From: Chromera velia
Taxonomy: Eukaryota > Sar > Chromeraceae
Reading direction: 5' to 3'
Assembly: GCA_018398765.1 (NCBI GenBank)
Contig: JAHBMJ010004990.1
Location: 1-32,500, forward strand
DNA length: 32,500 bases
The notes under the pieces were generated by a model. The model saw only the letters and a program-made list of their open reading frames with translations. It did not search any database and was not told the DNA's origin. A program made the translations under genes and the position numbers. Each line of letters begins with the position of its first letter. Position 1 is the first letter of the stretch. Positions 1-9,723 of this stretch are shown here, piece after piece.

Positions 1-900
1 AGTCAGGATAGTTACACAGACAAGATGAGCATGCACGTAAGTGGAATTAATTCTGATATTAATTCCAATACAGATACAACATTAGGGGCGCGCCCATAGA
101 ACGACATAGGCATGGACGGACTTAAATGCAAGCTTAGTACTCAACTTAGTGCATGACTGGAAAGACGTTTTCAGGATAATCTTACTCTTTGACTTAATTC
201 ATTACAGCATGATTGCTCGGGCGATCAACTCCGGCTAGAGCGAACAACTACATATCGCAATGTAACGAAAGACAGAAAAGGGCACACTCTTGGATTGGTT
301 GAACAGAAAGTTTGAATTTTGATACCCCGATCATATGCATGCAATAAATGTAACCATTCGACCGCCGGCCGAGCCATCCGCCGTACGTTCATCATCAGCA
401 TCATCATTATCGTTATTGATCGGTCTTTAGGCCATCATGAAATATCATCATCATACATCATCATCATCATACACCCTCGCCATCGGCCCATAATAGGTGT
501 CTAGCGTTCAACAGGTCACAACATGCAAGGCAGATTGTTGAGTTTAATGATGGACTTTGCTTGGCAATTTGCTCTCGCTATGGAAACTTAAAATAATAAA
601 TCTGATTAAAACTGTGGCTGGTAAAATCTCTTTACCAAAATAATTTAGCATTTTTTTTTTTTGAAAATAATCCAAATTGTTGAACATGAAAAATGTATTT
701 GCTGCGTAAATATTGACTGTGAAGAGCTTGGCTTCATCTAGCTTGGTCATTGATAGTCACTGATTTATTTATTCTTTTATTGTCTCACTTATTCATTTAT
801 TCATTCATTGATAAACATTCATACAGAAATAGAAAAGTTGTAAAGTTACGATTAGAGTTACTATAGAGTACTATAGAGCTAAAAAAATGTAAGCCTGATG
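1..900. other. AT-rich intergenic sequence
   Basis: I see no convincing gene here. Short ORFs on both strands are low in complexity (ATC/ATG repeats at about 390-475) or AT-rich. The stretch 540-900 is rich in A/T homopolymers and ATTC/ATTT repeats, and has a small repeat of the type ACTATAGAG near 861-877. Base composition changes abruptly at about 900, where the GC-rich promoter-like block of the next gene begins. Confidence 0.6.
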
Positions 901-1044
901 ACGGCTACGGCCCCCGGCGCCCGGCCGTAATTGGCTAGAGCGCATTACCTTCATGCGCCTGCGGCCGGGGGCCGACTCTGCACCAGCGCGGCACCGCGGC
1001 CTGGCGGACGCGCTGGCCGAGCGGCGCTGGGCCCCGGTTCGCGC

Positions 1045-1460
1045 GCATGCATATACATGGGTCCGCATGCATGGCCCCGGAAAGCGAAGCGGGGGGCACT
1101 TACAAAACAAAAATACCCCAGCTCATGCATGCACGCAGTCTTTCGCCAAAAAAAGGCCCCGGAAAGATCCCGCCCCAAATGGTCCAGAAAAGCGTGCATG
1201 AACCCGCGTCGTCATGCATGCGTGCGTCAGTGGCCCCGGAAAGCGACAGGCTGCCTCCCCGGGCTTTTTTCCTGGGGGAGGGGGGGTTCTGCGGCTTTTC
1301 CCGCGGGGGGGGGGGNGGGGGGGGGGGGTCGGCGCGACCGCCCGGTCGGCTGGCCGGCGTGCGTCAATCGTGAAGTTCTCATTTTTCTTGCTTTCCGGGG
1401 CCGTTCGCAAGCTTGCTTGCGTCAGATGGTCGATCTTTCGAAACCTGAAAGTCTGCATGC
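1045..1460 (+). promoter_or_regulatory. GC-rich promoter-like block with GCATGC and GGCCCCGGAAAG motifs
   Basis: The block contains GCATGC-core sites at 1045-1050, 1065-1070, 1125-1132, 1214-1221 and 1454-1460. It also contains the 12-mer GGCCCCGGAAAG at 1073, 1155 and 1232, and in inverted orientation at 1391-1402. TGCATGC is a known promoter motif bound by AP2-type factors in apicomplexans; carrying this over to the present organism is inference. The block is open in several frames because it is GC-rich and stop-poor, so the long upstream extension of the transporter reading frame (from 931) probably is not translated. An undetermined base (n) lies at 1316 inside a G homopolymer. Confidence 0.5.
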
Positions 1461-1590
1461 ATGGAGAGACACGAGAGAAGACGTCTCTATTGGATTGGCA
1501 CAGCATGTCACCGCTAGCCAAACCGTTGGTATCCCTGACTGTGCCGAAATTCCGCAGTCGTCCGGCCACGGCCTGCTTGACTGTGCGCTC

Positions 1591-3567
1591 ATGAAAATGC
1601 TACCCTTTGAAAGACGTGTGATCACGAAAATTGAGCACAGAGAGACGGGAGGCGGACAGCTGTGCATGCCTGAGTCTGAAGCGAGGATGGGGGACAGCTG
1701 CTGCACCGTAATTTGCACGCTGCTCTGCAAGTGGGCCGTCAGCACTGTCCAATTTGTTGCCGTCGTTTTGCTTCTCATTGTGATTGCCGACGGCTGCGAT
1801 CTTCTCCTGCGAGCTTTGCGTCTGGAGTTCCCTGGGTCTGTCGCGGGTCTGGTTCTTTTGTTGGTGATCTTGCTGATCGGTCACCTCTTCTCCAGTAAGA
1901 CACAATGGTTTCCCAAGCTGGTCGCTGTGGTGGATGTGGGTGCGATTCGGCCGCTGCTGGGGATTTTGATTATGCTCTTCGTGCCCTCTCTTGCTGCGAT
2001 TCCTGTCTTGGCGGCTGAGGATTCAGTCGGGTGGTCGGACTGGCTTAAGCTAGTGGCCCTCTTGATAGTCTTGATGCCGTTGACTGCCGTCGGAGCTGGG
2101 TGGCTGTTTGAACTGGTTCTTCGCTGTCGGGCCTTTGTCTCTGCTCTTCTCTGTAAGAGGACGTGTGCGTGCGTCAAGATTCACGAAGACTCTGCCAAAA
2201 ACCAGGCGGGCAGGTCGGAGAACTGCAAGTCAGAGCCAGAGAGAGAAGAAGTGACAGACTGCGAGACGGGCCGGGGTAGAGCCTCCGCCTCAGTGGGGGA
2301 ACCTTCTTCCTACGCGTCCTCCTCAGGCTGTCACAGTGGCGTGATTGAAAGTCTCCCCCCGCACCTTCCCTCAACTTATCGTGGCTTCGCTGAGCAACCC
2401 CCCCGCCTCCCTGATGGAGAGACAAGGGAATTGTTTAGAACCCCCCCGCCCGGTGTGGAAGGGACGGAAGCTCCGGGGGCTTTGGAGAGTCCGGGCCCTT
2501 CAGGCAGAAATCTGCACAGGTTGGTGGGGGTAGTGGACAGTTCAACCAACGACAATGCAGACAAAGACAGGGGATTGGAGACACGTTCCGAAGAGTCGGA
2601 GAAGCACGCAGACACAGATCCGGTAGACCAGATGGAAATTGGGTGTCACGTGGGAGTTCTGCAACCTGCAGTATCTTTCATCCATCTGGGCACAACCTTG
2701 CAAGGAGACCCAACGCCTCCCATGGGCCAAACCCCTTTTGAGGAAGTGAGCAAAGAAACAGCGGGGCCATCGGTACGATTGCATTGTTTCGGAAAAGTGT
2801 GCCGAGCTCTACCCTATCTGATTCCTCCCTTGTTCACGATGTGCCTCTTCATCGGGTCCCTGGTGTTGGGGTCTTTCGAGGACTTCAAGGCGTGTGCGGT
2901 CTCTTTGTGGTGTCCGTCTCGGTCGGTCGAGCTCTTCTCCGTCCTCCTTGAACTCCCCACGCGCCCGTTTGTCAAATGGACTCAGTGAATAATTCCGTCA
3001 TGGGTGAATTTTCTCTGCATGCAGGTGGCTGAATTTTTTCCTCTTTCTTCTGGAAATTCCACTCGTGTTCTTATGGGGGAGGCGCCTTCAAAGCAGGGCA
3101 GTTGGGAGGTGGTTCCATCCTCTTCTGAACCCCCAAGTTCTCACCCTTCTGTCCGTGTGGGTCCTCGCCGCAGCTTTGGCTACCGGAAAAGGGGGGAACT
3201 GGACCGACTTTCTTCGGTCTGAGGTGATCACTCATGCAAGCTTCAACTTGTTTGAGGGTCTCCGGGGGTCGGATCGGTGGGTGGGGGCTGGCAACGTTTA
3301 CCTCTACCTGCTACAGGTGCTTTTTTCTGTGGGCTTCATTTCTTCTGAATTAAGTTTTTGTCTTTCAAAGATCAATTCTCTTTTCATGTGCGCGTATGCG
3401 TGCGTGCGTGCGTGTGTGTGTTTTGGGGGCAGGCAGGATTAGGAGAGGCGGAATTTTGATTGTACCTCCTGGAGGTCCATCTGTTAGTCTAAGGTAGGAC
3501 AGAAAGGCATCCACCTACTCACACACACGCGCAAACGCACATACACACAGAGAGAGACAGACAGAAC

Positions 3568-3600
<33 letters not shown>

Positions 3601-5170
3601 GCACGCAAACACGCACGCACACGCACACGCACACGCACATATCTTCTCTTCGTCTTTGCAAGCATCCTCTCAGGCTATGTAGGTTAAAGAAATTGGACTC
3701 CCCTTTCAGGTGGCGAAAAGCGTCTGACGGGTGACCGGCGTTGACCGCAAACATGTTTAAATGTTGAAGAACTGGACTGTAGGCTCGCACATATCTGCGT
3801 GCAGATCTACACCAAAACAAACAAGCGAGTGTATGCGTGGTGATTGCAGATTGCAGGTTTTTCCTGCGTAAAGAGCACTCATTCATCCGTGCATCCGTCC
3901 ATTGATCGTCATTCTTGCAGCCGGCCGTTGTGGCCCTCTCCGTCCCGATGTACTTGAGGCTGGAGCACTGGCGTCCGATCGTGGGAGAGTACGTGATCAC
4001 CACGCTTGCTGTCGCATTCATCTCACTGGTCGTAACGGTCGCTGCTGCCAGTGCCATTGGGCTGTCACCCCTCGTAGCAAAAAGTGCGGCTCTGCGGTCG
4101 GCTTCTGCAGCAATCGCGGGAGAGGCGGCGCCCTTTTTGGGCGGCAACGCGGAGCTTGCGCTGAACTGTGCATGCATCACGGGGCTGGTGGGGGGGGTCC
4201 TCTGGAAGGTCACCCTCAGGTTGGTTTTGTTTCCCTGCATCTTTTCCTGTTGTGCTGAGGTAGTTCCTGGGTTTTGGGATTACCCGTTCTTTTGAAACTG
4301 ACTCTCAATCAGAGTAGCTTGACACGTCGGCCTGTCAGAAGAGTTTGCTTCGTCGAGTTTTCTCTTTCAAACGCTCTGGTCGTACGTCACGCAGGTTAAG
4401 TCGTCTAACGGACAAGCGAGTGCGCGGGCTGGCGGTCGGGTCGAGCTGCCACGGTGTGGGAACCTCTTACTTGATCTTGGAGGAGCCCGAGTCTGCTCCC
4501 TACAGCGCTATTGCTTTCACACTGGTAAGCGCTGAGTGAGTGCTTCGTTCAGCTTTCTTGCCTGTCTGACTGTCTGTTTTGTTGTACTTTCGCCTTGCTG
4601 TCGAGGGAGCCATTGTGGAATGGTGAGTCGATCAATCTCTTCTGAATTTGTTTTGGTCTTCCTGCATAAAGGTTCCCCTCGATATCCTCAACAGCTGCTT
4701 GGCCGGAAGTCGGTACTGACTGACGAACTTCCTGTCGAATGCATTATTGGGTTCGGATATTGTGGTCGGGTTTGAATTGCATTTGTTTCTTTCCATCCGA
4801 CGTATTCATTTTTTCTTTGCTTGCGCGTCATTCATTGATTCATTGATTGATTCATTCATTCATTCGTTCACTCATTCATTGGACTAGCCTGAATTTGCTC
4901 GAGCAGCCAGTCAGCAGCCCGAATTCCTCTTTTACTCCTTGTACGCACGTTCTTGCAGGAAATGTTTTTGTACCTGGCGCCAAGAATGTCTCATCATGTA
5001 ATGAATTTCGTTTCTCTCTCTTCTTTCCACCCGTGCATGCATACGAGGATTCCTGTTTTCCTTCTCACTTGCTTGACTCATCTATCTATGTGCAGGTGGG
5101 AATCTTTTCGTCTTTTCTCGTGGCCATCCCCCCCATCCGTTCTGTGATCCTGGTGGGGTTGCGGGAGTGA
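1591..5170 (+). CDS. PLGG1: LrgA-LrgB fusion membrane protein, plastid glycolate/glycerate translocator (PLGG1-like)
   Basis: Predicted exons are 1591-2984, 3025-3316, 3921-4219, 4395-4524 and 5096-5170. All introns are GT-AG, and together the exons encode 729 residues. Residues ~50-180 form a four-helix LrgA/CidA domain with the family pattern FPGSVAGLVLLL followed by LGILIMLFVPSL. A hydrophilic linker (~180-400) precedes the LrgB domain. That domain starts with a helix at ~407-430 and includes PAVVALSVPMY (563-573), a Ser/Ala-rich loop, FLGGNAEL, and GLAVGSSCHGVGTSYL in exon 4. It ends with VGIFSSFLVAIPPI in exon 5. In plants this fusion exports glycolate and imports glycerate at the inner plastid envelope during photorespiration; that role is inferred. 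The start is uncertain: in-frame ATGs lie at 1426, 1591 and 1687, and none gives a clear bipartite plastid leader. Upstream exons are possible. The linker is longer than in plant PLGG1. The first intron is only 40 bp. Confidence 0.8.
3567..3641 (+). repeat. (CA)n microsatellite in intron 2 of the transporter gene
   Basis: An uninterrupted CA run of about 15 units (3568-3596) continues as CACGCA variants to 3641. It lies inside intron 2 (3317-3920). A short GCGTGCGTGTGTG run in the opposite register occurs upstream at about 3396-3420. ORFs called across this stretch are artefacts of the repeat. Confidence 0.9.
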
Positions 5171-5180
5171 TAGAGATTGA

Positions 5181-5182
<2 letters not shown>

Positions 5183-5222
<40 letters not shown>
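5183..5222 (+). repeat. (CT)n microsatellite just after the transporter stop codon
   Basis: About 19 CT units begin 13 bases after the TGA at 5168-5170, so the repeat probably lies in the 3' UTR. The pyrimidine-rich strand is the coding strand, as in most introns of the other genes in this window. Confidence 0.9.
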
Positions 5223-5226
<4 letters not shown>

Positions 5227-5229
5227 AGC

Positions 5230-6320
5230 TCTCTGTTTGTCTGTCTGTCCGTCTGTTCCGCTCTCTATTTATTCATTCACCTCTCTGCGTCTTGCGTGTC
5301 CAAAAATGAAAAGTCGAGAGAGAGAATGACTCGCTGGCCGGTCGATTTGTTGAGCGAACAAACGAACGAGCACACTTGAGTGGACGACCACGTATGTTAT
5401 TCATCTTCATAAGCTTCCCTCCTCCTTCCTTCCTCTTTCTCATCGGGCCTTCCTTTCTTGTTTGAGAGAGGAGCCAAACTCGCAGTCGTCGCTTTGTCTG
5501 GCTGCAAGCAACGCTGTCCGTCCAATTTTGTCAATACTGCCTGTCCGTCGGAACGCACAGTCGGCTGGCTGTCCACTTGTTCGTCTGTCGGAGGGAAACA
5601 AACCATATATCGATATTAATAGTCTGTCGGTAAACCGATGGTAACGGCCCTGTCAGCCCTTCGGCCGATTTATTTTTTCTGCCCCATGTGCGAGTCAGTC
5701 CCAGGGGGAGAGGCATGCATCGAATATATAGAACGAGAAAAGAAAGTCTGTCCGATACGTCTGCTGTCAAACAGCACAGGCTTTGAATACCTTGGAGGCA
5801 GATGGTCCGAGTCAGGTTTGATTCCATGCTTCCTTCCATCTTGCCGAGATTCGAAAGGGAGAAAACGAAATTCCGGAATGCGGGGAGAGAAACGTAAGGA
5901 AGGGAAGTATGAGAGAAGGCAAGAAAGATGAACAGAAAAGAGATTGTCATGTCGGTGTGAGAGGCGTATGCATCCATGCAGGCATGCGTGGGATGCCGTC
6001 GGACGGACCTCTAGGGGAGCTAGAGGCGGACATTCTATGTGTCACGCACAAGGTTTGGTTTGGGAATTAAGTTGACTGCCATGAACTTATAGAACGACGG
6101 AAGAGAGATGAAAAAGCAAGACCCTGAGTGTAAAAAAAAAAGCCTCTTTCTGGAGAGAGACTGAACCAAAGGTCGGGGCAAGGATGAGGATGACGAGAAA
6201 ATGTTTCGAACAGCAGTGACACTGTGACAGCACTGATAGTCAAGTGATTCGGGCAAAGAAATGGCTCGAGCTAGGAGGGTCTGAGGGTGCGTCAGACGCT
6301 AGGTCAGACGAGTGGAAGAG
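5230..6320. other. Intergenic stretch without recognisable genes
   Basis: Several ORFs of 60-150 codons occur on both strands. None has a recognisable motif, plausible splice context or protein-like composition. The interval probably holds the 3' UTR of the transporter gene and non-coding DNA. I see no tRNA, rRNA or transposon signature. Confidence 0.5.
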
Positions 6321-6324
6321 AGTA

Positions 6325-6638
6325 GAGAAGATAGACTGAAACAAGCTGGGAGACAAGTGAAATGCAGACATGCAAAGAGGAAAGAAAAAAACGTTTCTTC
6401 CATCTGGCACACTGCTGTGACGCTTTGCGCCCAGCTTTGTTTCTTCAGACATTTGTTTTGTTTGTTTGCTGCATTCAAGTTGAGAAGATAGACTGAAACA
6501 AGCTGAGAGACAAGTTAAATGCAGACATGCAAAGAGGAAAGAAAAAAACGTTTCTTCCATCTGGCACACTGCTGTGACGCTTTGCGCCCAGCTTCGTTTC
6601 TTCAGACATTTGTTTTGTTTGTTTGCTGCATTCAAGTT
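6325..6638. repeat. 157-bp tandem duplication (two copies)
   Basis: Positions 6325-6481 and 6482-6638 are nearly identical head-to-tail copies, differing at only a few positions (for example CTGGGAGACAAGTGAAAT against CTGAGAGACAAGTTAAAT). The high identity points to a recent duplication. Reading frames across it merely repeat the same peptide and are not supported as genes. Confidence 0.93.
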
Positions 6639-6639
6639 T

Positions 6640-6990
6640 TTTTAACAATGGTGCTTTCTGAAATCTGTTATGAAATATGATACACCAGTGTGTAACACCA
6701 CTTTCTTTGATTTTTTTTTTTTTATTTTAACTTTAATGATAGATCATGATGCATAGCCGGAATAATGCAACTATAGCTAGAAAACTAGCTAATGTACTAG
6801 CCATAAAGTATATACGTTTCCATCTAGATTAAATTTTTACTAGTTTCTTTAGTATAGAGTCTTAGTCCATGTCTAAGTGGACTAACAGTATTGTCATGGT
6901 GCTTTACAATGTTTGTATGCATGATGTTTTTTATACTTAAAAATTTAATGCTGAACCTTGCTAAAATCCCTTGCTATAGGTGATAAGGAA
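6640..6990. other. AT-rich spacer
   Basis: This is AT-rich DNA with a long T run at about 6712-6724 and short palindromic TAGCTAG/CTAGCTA words around 6770-6800. No gene is visible. It could be eroded transposon sequence, but I found no paired termini. Confidence 0.45.
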
Positions 6991-7363
6991 GGCAGGGGAG
7001 ACAAGGAATGCATAGGAGCGTGTCTTTTCTTCCGTCTGCTTGCCTGACCGAATATCAGAAGGAGAATAATAGTAGCCAACGTTTTGCAAAATCGGTTGAT
7101 TCTCGGAAGCTTGGTAGAGGGGAGGGGAGGCTCATGGTCTGCCTCGGCGGAACCTCTCCCCAAGCAGTTCTTGTCTTCCCCCGGGGCAGTTTTCCGCCCT
7201 TTGTTGTGCGCCATTGTTGGAGAGGGAGCAAACCATGGGGGGAGGGTTGAATCAATTTGCACGCATGCCGGGGCCCGCTGAGTTCCTTTTTGCCCCCCCC
7301 CGCCCATATGTAGGCGGCGCTTCGCCGCCGAAAACTCAACTGAACCAACCAAGTGGCCTCCAG

Positions 7364-7679
7364 CGTAAAGTGGCACCAACGAAGTCAAGTCAATCCGCAC
7401 CAAGTCGAAGCTTCACGGCCTGCGCGCAAAGCGAGTGCAGGTAATGCGAAAATGCATGCACATGCATGCAGCACGCACGTTGGATCGATGAAGCATGCAC
7501 AATTGCAGTCAGGTAGAAAGTACTGCATCAAACTGGCCTATCTAATTTTAAAAGGCCAAGCAGCAAGACCGTACATTAACACTCCTTCTGTCGATGAGGC
7601 CACAAGATCGAGATCATATCTAGGTGAAGCTATAGCCTAGCACTGAATTGCTTTAACGCTCACTAGCTGTTGCTTTACG
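7364..7679 (+). repeat. Left LTR-like direct repeat
   Basis: The 5' copy carries three GCATGC-core sites (about 7454-7475 and 7492-7498), the same motif seen in host promoters in this window. Compared with the right copy it has extra bases near ATTTTAAAAGGCC (about 7544-7556) and scattered substitutions, so the insertion is not very recent. Confidence 0.88.
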
Positions 7680-8267
7680 TGATGTCAGCTCCCGGGACGA
7701 CCAGGCAGCCTCATTCACTCTTTCTCACTTGCTCTCCTAACACAAATTTAAAGAATCTCAATCGGTAACTTGGCAGAAGGGACAGAGGCAGCTGCTCTTT
7801 GCGTCTCTCGTAGTCACGACCTCATCTTGGTGCTTTGGATTCCGTCACCAGCATCAACGATCACTTCATCCATATACAAGGATGAGAACCACTTCCAAAC
7901 ATCTCCGTTCCCTTGGAGCATTTTGCCTCCCTTTGCTCTGGGAGCACTTCCCTTCCCTATGGAAGTGGCAGGCCTGTATGCCAAATGGAACGCACTCCAG
8001 GCGGCTCTGTCTGTGCAGCTTTGTCTGAGCCTCTTCACCTGGAGCCAGGCTTTTGTACCGACTTCACACAAGAGTCGGGCGCTCTCTTCCGATCTGTCAC
8101 CTTCGCCCTGGGACAGATTCTCGTCTCCCGCCAAGAAGTTCAACCAAGAAGCAGAGGACAGGACATGATGGGACGCAAGCAGCAAGACCAGTACATAAAG
8201 TTTCTTGACCACCAACACGCTGACGGGTTCCCTTCTATCCGCTACCGCTCATAAAGAAGGGAATAGC

Positions 8268-8576
8268 CGTAAAGTGGCACCAACGAAGTCAAGTCAATCC
8301 GCGCCAAGTCGAAGCTTCACGGCCTGTGCGCAAAGCGAGCACAGGTGACGCAAAAATGCATGCACATGCATGCAGTACGCACGTCGGATCGATGAAGTAT
8401 GCATAATTGCAGTCAGGCAGAAAGTACTGCATCAAACTGGCCTATCTAAAAGCTAAGCAGCAAGACCGTACATTAACACTCCTTCTGTCGATGAGGCCAC
8501 GAGATCGAGATCATATCTAGGTGAAGCTATAGCCTAGCACTGAGTTGCTCCGACGCTCACTAGCTGTTACTTCACG
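8268..8576 (+). repeat. Right LTR-like direct repeat
   Basis: This is the 3' copy of the repeat at 7364-7679, beginning directly after a purine-rich tract. It keeps the paired TGCATGCACATGCATGCA block but has lost the third GCATGC (GTATGCATA here). It ends at CTTCACG, followed by the TCCAG target-site copy. Confidence 0.88.
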
Positions 8577-8788
8577 TCCAGAGCTGAAAGTTAGGGGATT
8601 TTTCACCCATTCCACTCCCATCAATTCTATGGAACAGAATTTGTAGACTCAACCTATAGCCTCTGCACCAGCAGTTTCCTGTTTAGCAATGTGTATAGAC
8701 TTTTATTTCTGAGGTGTTGTTCACTGTTGTTTGAGCTCAGTTCCAGACTGGGCCATGTTGCAAGCCGCGATGTCACCGCTCCCACCGC

Positions 8789-9487
8789 CTAAATCTTTGA
8801 AGGGGCATAAAGGAGTAGGAGGGAAACCCACAAGAGCAGAAGTAGAAGGTCTGAAGGACAGACATATACCCTTGGGACAGGTCCAAACACCCCTCCGCAG
8901 TGTGACCAGCACTGCTTCATTGGGGGAGAAAGATGTATCGAATCACCTTTTGGAATGTCGTCCTGCTCATCTGAGGTATCTACTTCTTCCAGTCCCAGAA
9001 CGACCCTCCCCCACACGTAGTGAGGTCCAAGGAACCCTGTTAGAATGTCCGTCTGGTAAGTAGCAAACGAGAGGACTCGGTACTTCAACACGAACTTCAA
9101 GTACTTAAGGCCGTTCGACACGTACAATCTGTAGGACAACCAATTCAATGAATCATGAAATTCATTGAATTCGTCCTTGCACAAGTCAAAAAAGGCCCGG
9201 CACCTCACAACCCAGTGCCCTGGGATTTCTTTTGGAGCCTCCCTGGCCCCGTACTCAGGCCTCCGCATTGTCAACAAGAGCAGATTTTTAAATAAAACAG
9301 AGAAAGAGTTGGTCATCTTCGATTGGAGCGAGTCAAACAATTTAAGGACTCTGTCTTTCTTTTCTTCTGGGGGGGTCGACTTTCCTTCTAACACTAAAAT
9401 TAGGGCCATGATAGGTTCCTCATCTGGAAATATGCTTCTGCACTGCCTCACTGCCACGATGGCTGCCTCTACACTTTTAGTAGCCAT
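8789..9487 (-). CDS. Hypothetical 232-residue protein inside the TIR element
   Basis: I do not recognise this protein. The frame stays open upstream through the right TIR, but the first ATG is at 9487 (MATKSVEAAIVAV), just inside the TIR, which suggests the ORF belongs to the element. The N-terminal half is charged and looks helical. The middle is rich in Trp, Tyr, Cys and Phe (HWVVRCRAFFDLCKDEF and GFLGPHYVWGRVVLGLEEVD). The C-terminus is hydrophobic (LLLLLLWVSLLLLYAP) and could be a membrane anchor. No zinc-binding, DDE, HUH or tyrosine-recombinase motif is visible. It could be a decayed transposase domain, a captured host exon or an accessory protein. Splicing has not been excluded. Confidence 0.4.
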   Translation of the reverse strand: MATKSVEAAIVAVRQCRSIFPDEEPIMALILVLEGKSTPPEEKKDRVLKLFDSLQSKMTNSFSVLFKNLLLLTMRRPEYGAREAPKEIPGHWVVRCRAFFDLCKDEFNEFHDSLNWLSYRLYVSNGLKYLKFVLKYRVLSFATYQTDILTGFLGPHYVWGRVVLGLEEVDTSDEQDDIPKGDSIHLSPPMKQCWSHCGGVFGPVPRVYVCPSDLLLLLLWVSLLLLYAPSKI

Positions 9488-9723
9488 GGAAACGGAAGGG
9501 AGCGGACATGAATTTTTTTCAAAAAACAAACTGGCAAACAAAAAACTGCTGGTGCAGTAGCTATAGTTGAAGTCTGGAGATTCTGTTCCATAGAATTGAT
9601 GGGAGTGGAATAGGTAAAAAATCCCCCAACTTTCAGCTCTAAAGGCCACTTGGTTGGTTCAGTCAAGTTTTCGGCGGCGAAGCGCCACTTTGGGGGGGCA
9701 AAAAGGAACCCGGCGGGCTCCGG

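Larger units (their letters stand above)
7364..8576 (+). mobile_element. Small non-autonomous LTR retroelement (TRIM-like), inserted in a TIR
   Basis: Direct repeats at 7364-7679 and 8268-8576 (316 and 309 bp, more than 90% identical by eye) flank 588 bp of unique DNA. Each repeat starts CGTAAAG and ends CTTTACG or CTTCACG. TCCAG occurs on both outer sides (7359-7363 and 8577-8581) as a 5-bp target-site duplication, and removing the element restores the pairing of the surrounding TIR. A purine tract AAAGAAGGGAA (about 8253-8263) sits just before the right repeat, as a polypurine tract should. The sequence after the left repeat (TGATGTCAGCTC) only loosely resembles an initiator-tRNA primer site. 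No gag or pol is present. Both strands of the core have ORFs of about 130 codons, but none begins with ATG. Confidence 0.82.

Noticed and set aside
931-1590. Long in-frame extension upstream of the transporter start (ORF open from 931)
   Set aside because: All three plus frames are partly open here because the DNA is GC-rich. It is full of GCATGC and GGCCCCGGAAAG repeats, contains an undetermined base in a G run, and gives a peptide with no family similarity. Treated as promoter/5' UTR, although the ATG at 1426 cannot be excluded.
7770-8218. ORFs of about 130 codons on both strands of the LTR-element core
   Set aside because: Neither begins with ATG, and I recognise no domain. The minus-strand hydrophobic start looks like a signal peptide, but a stop lies just upstream with no ATG between. 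Kept only as a remark on possible captured sequence.
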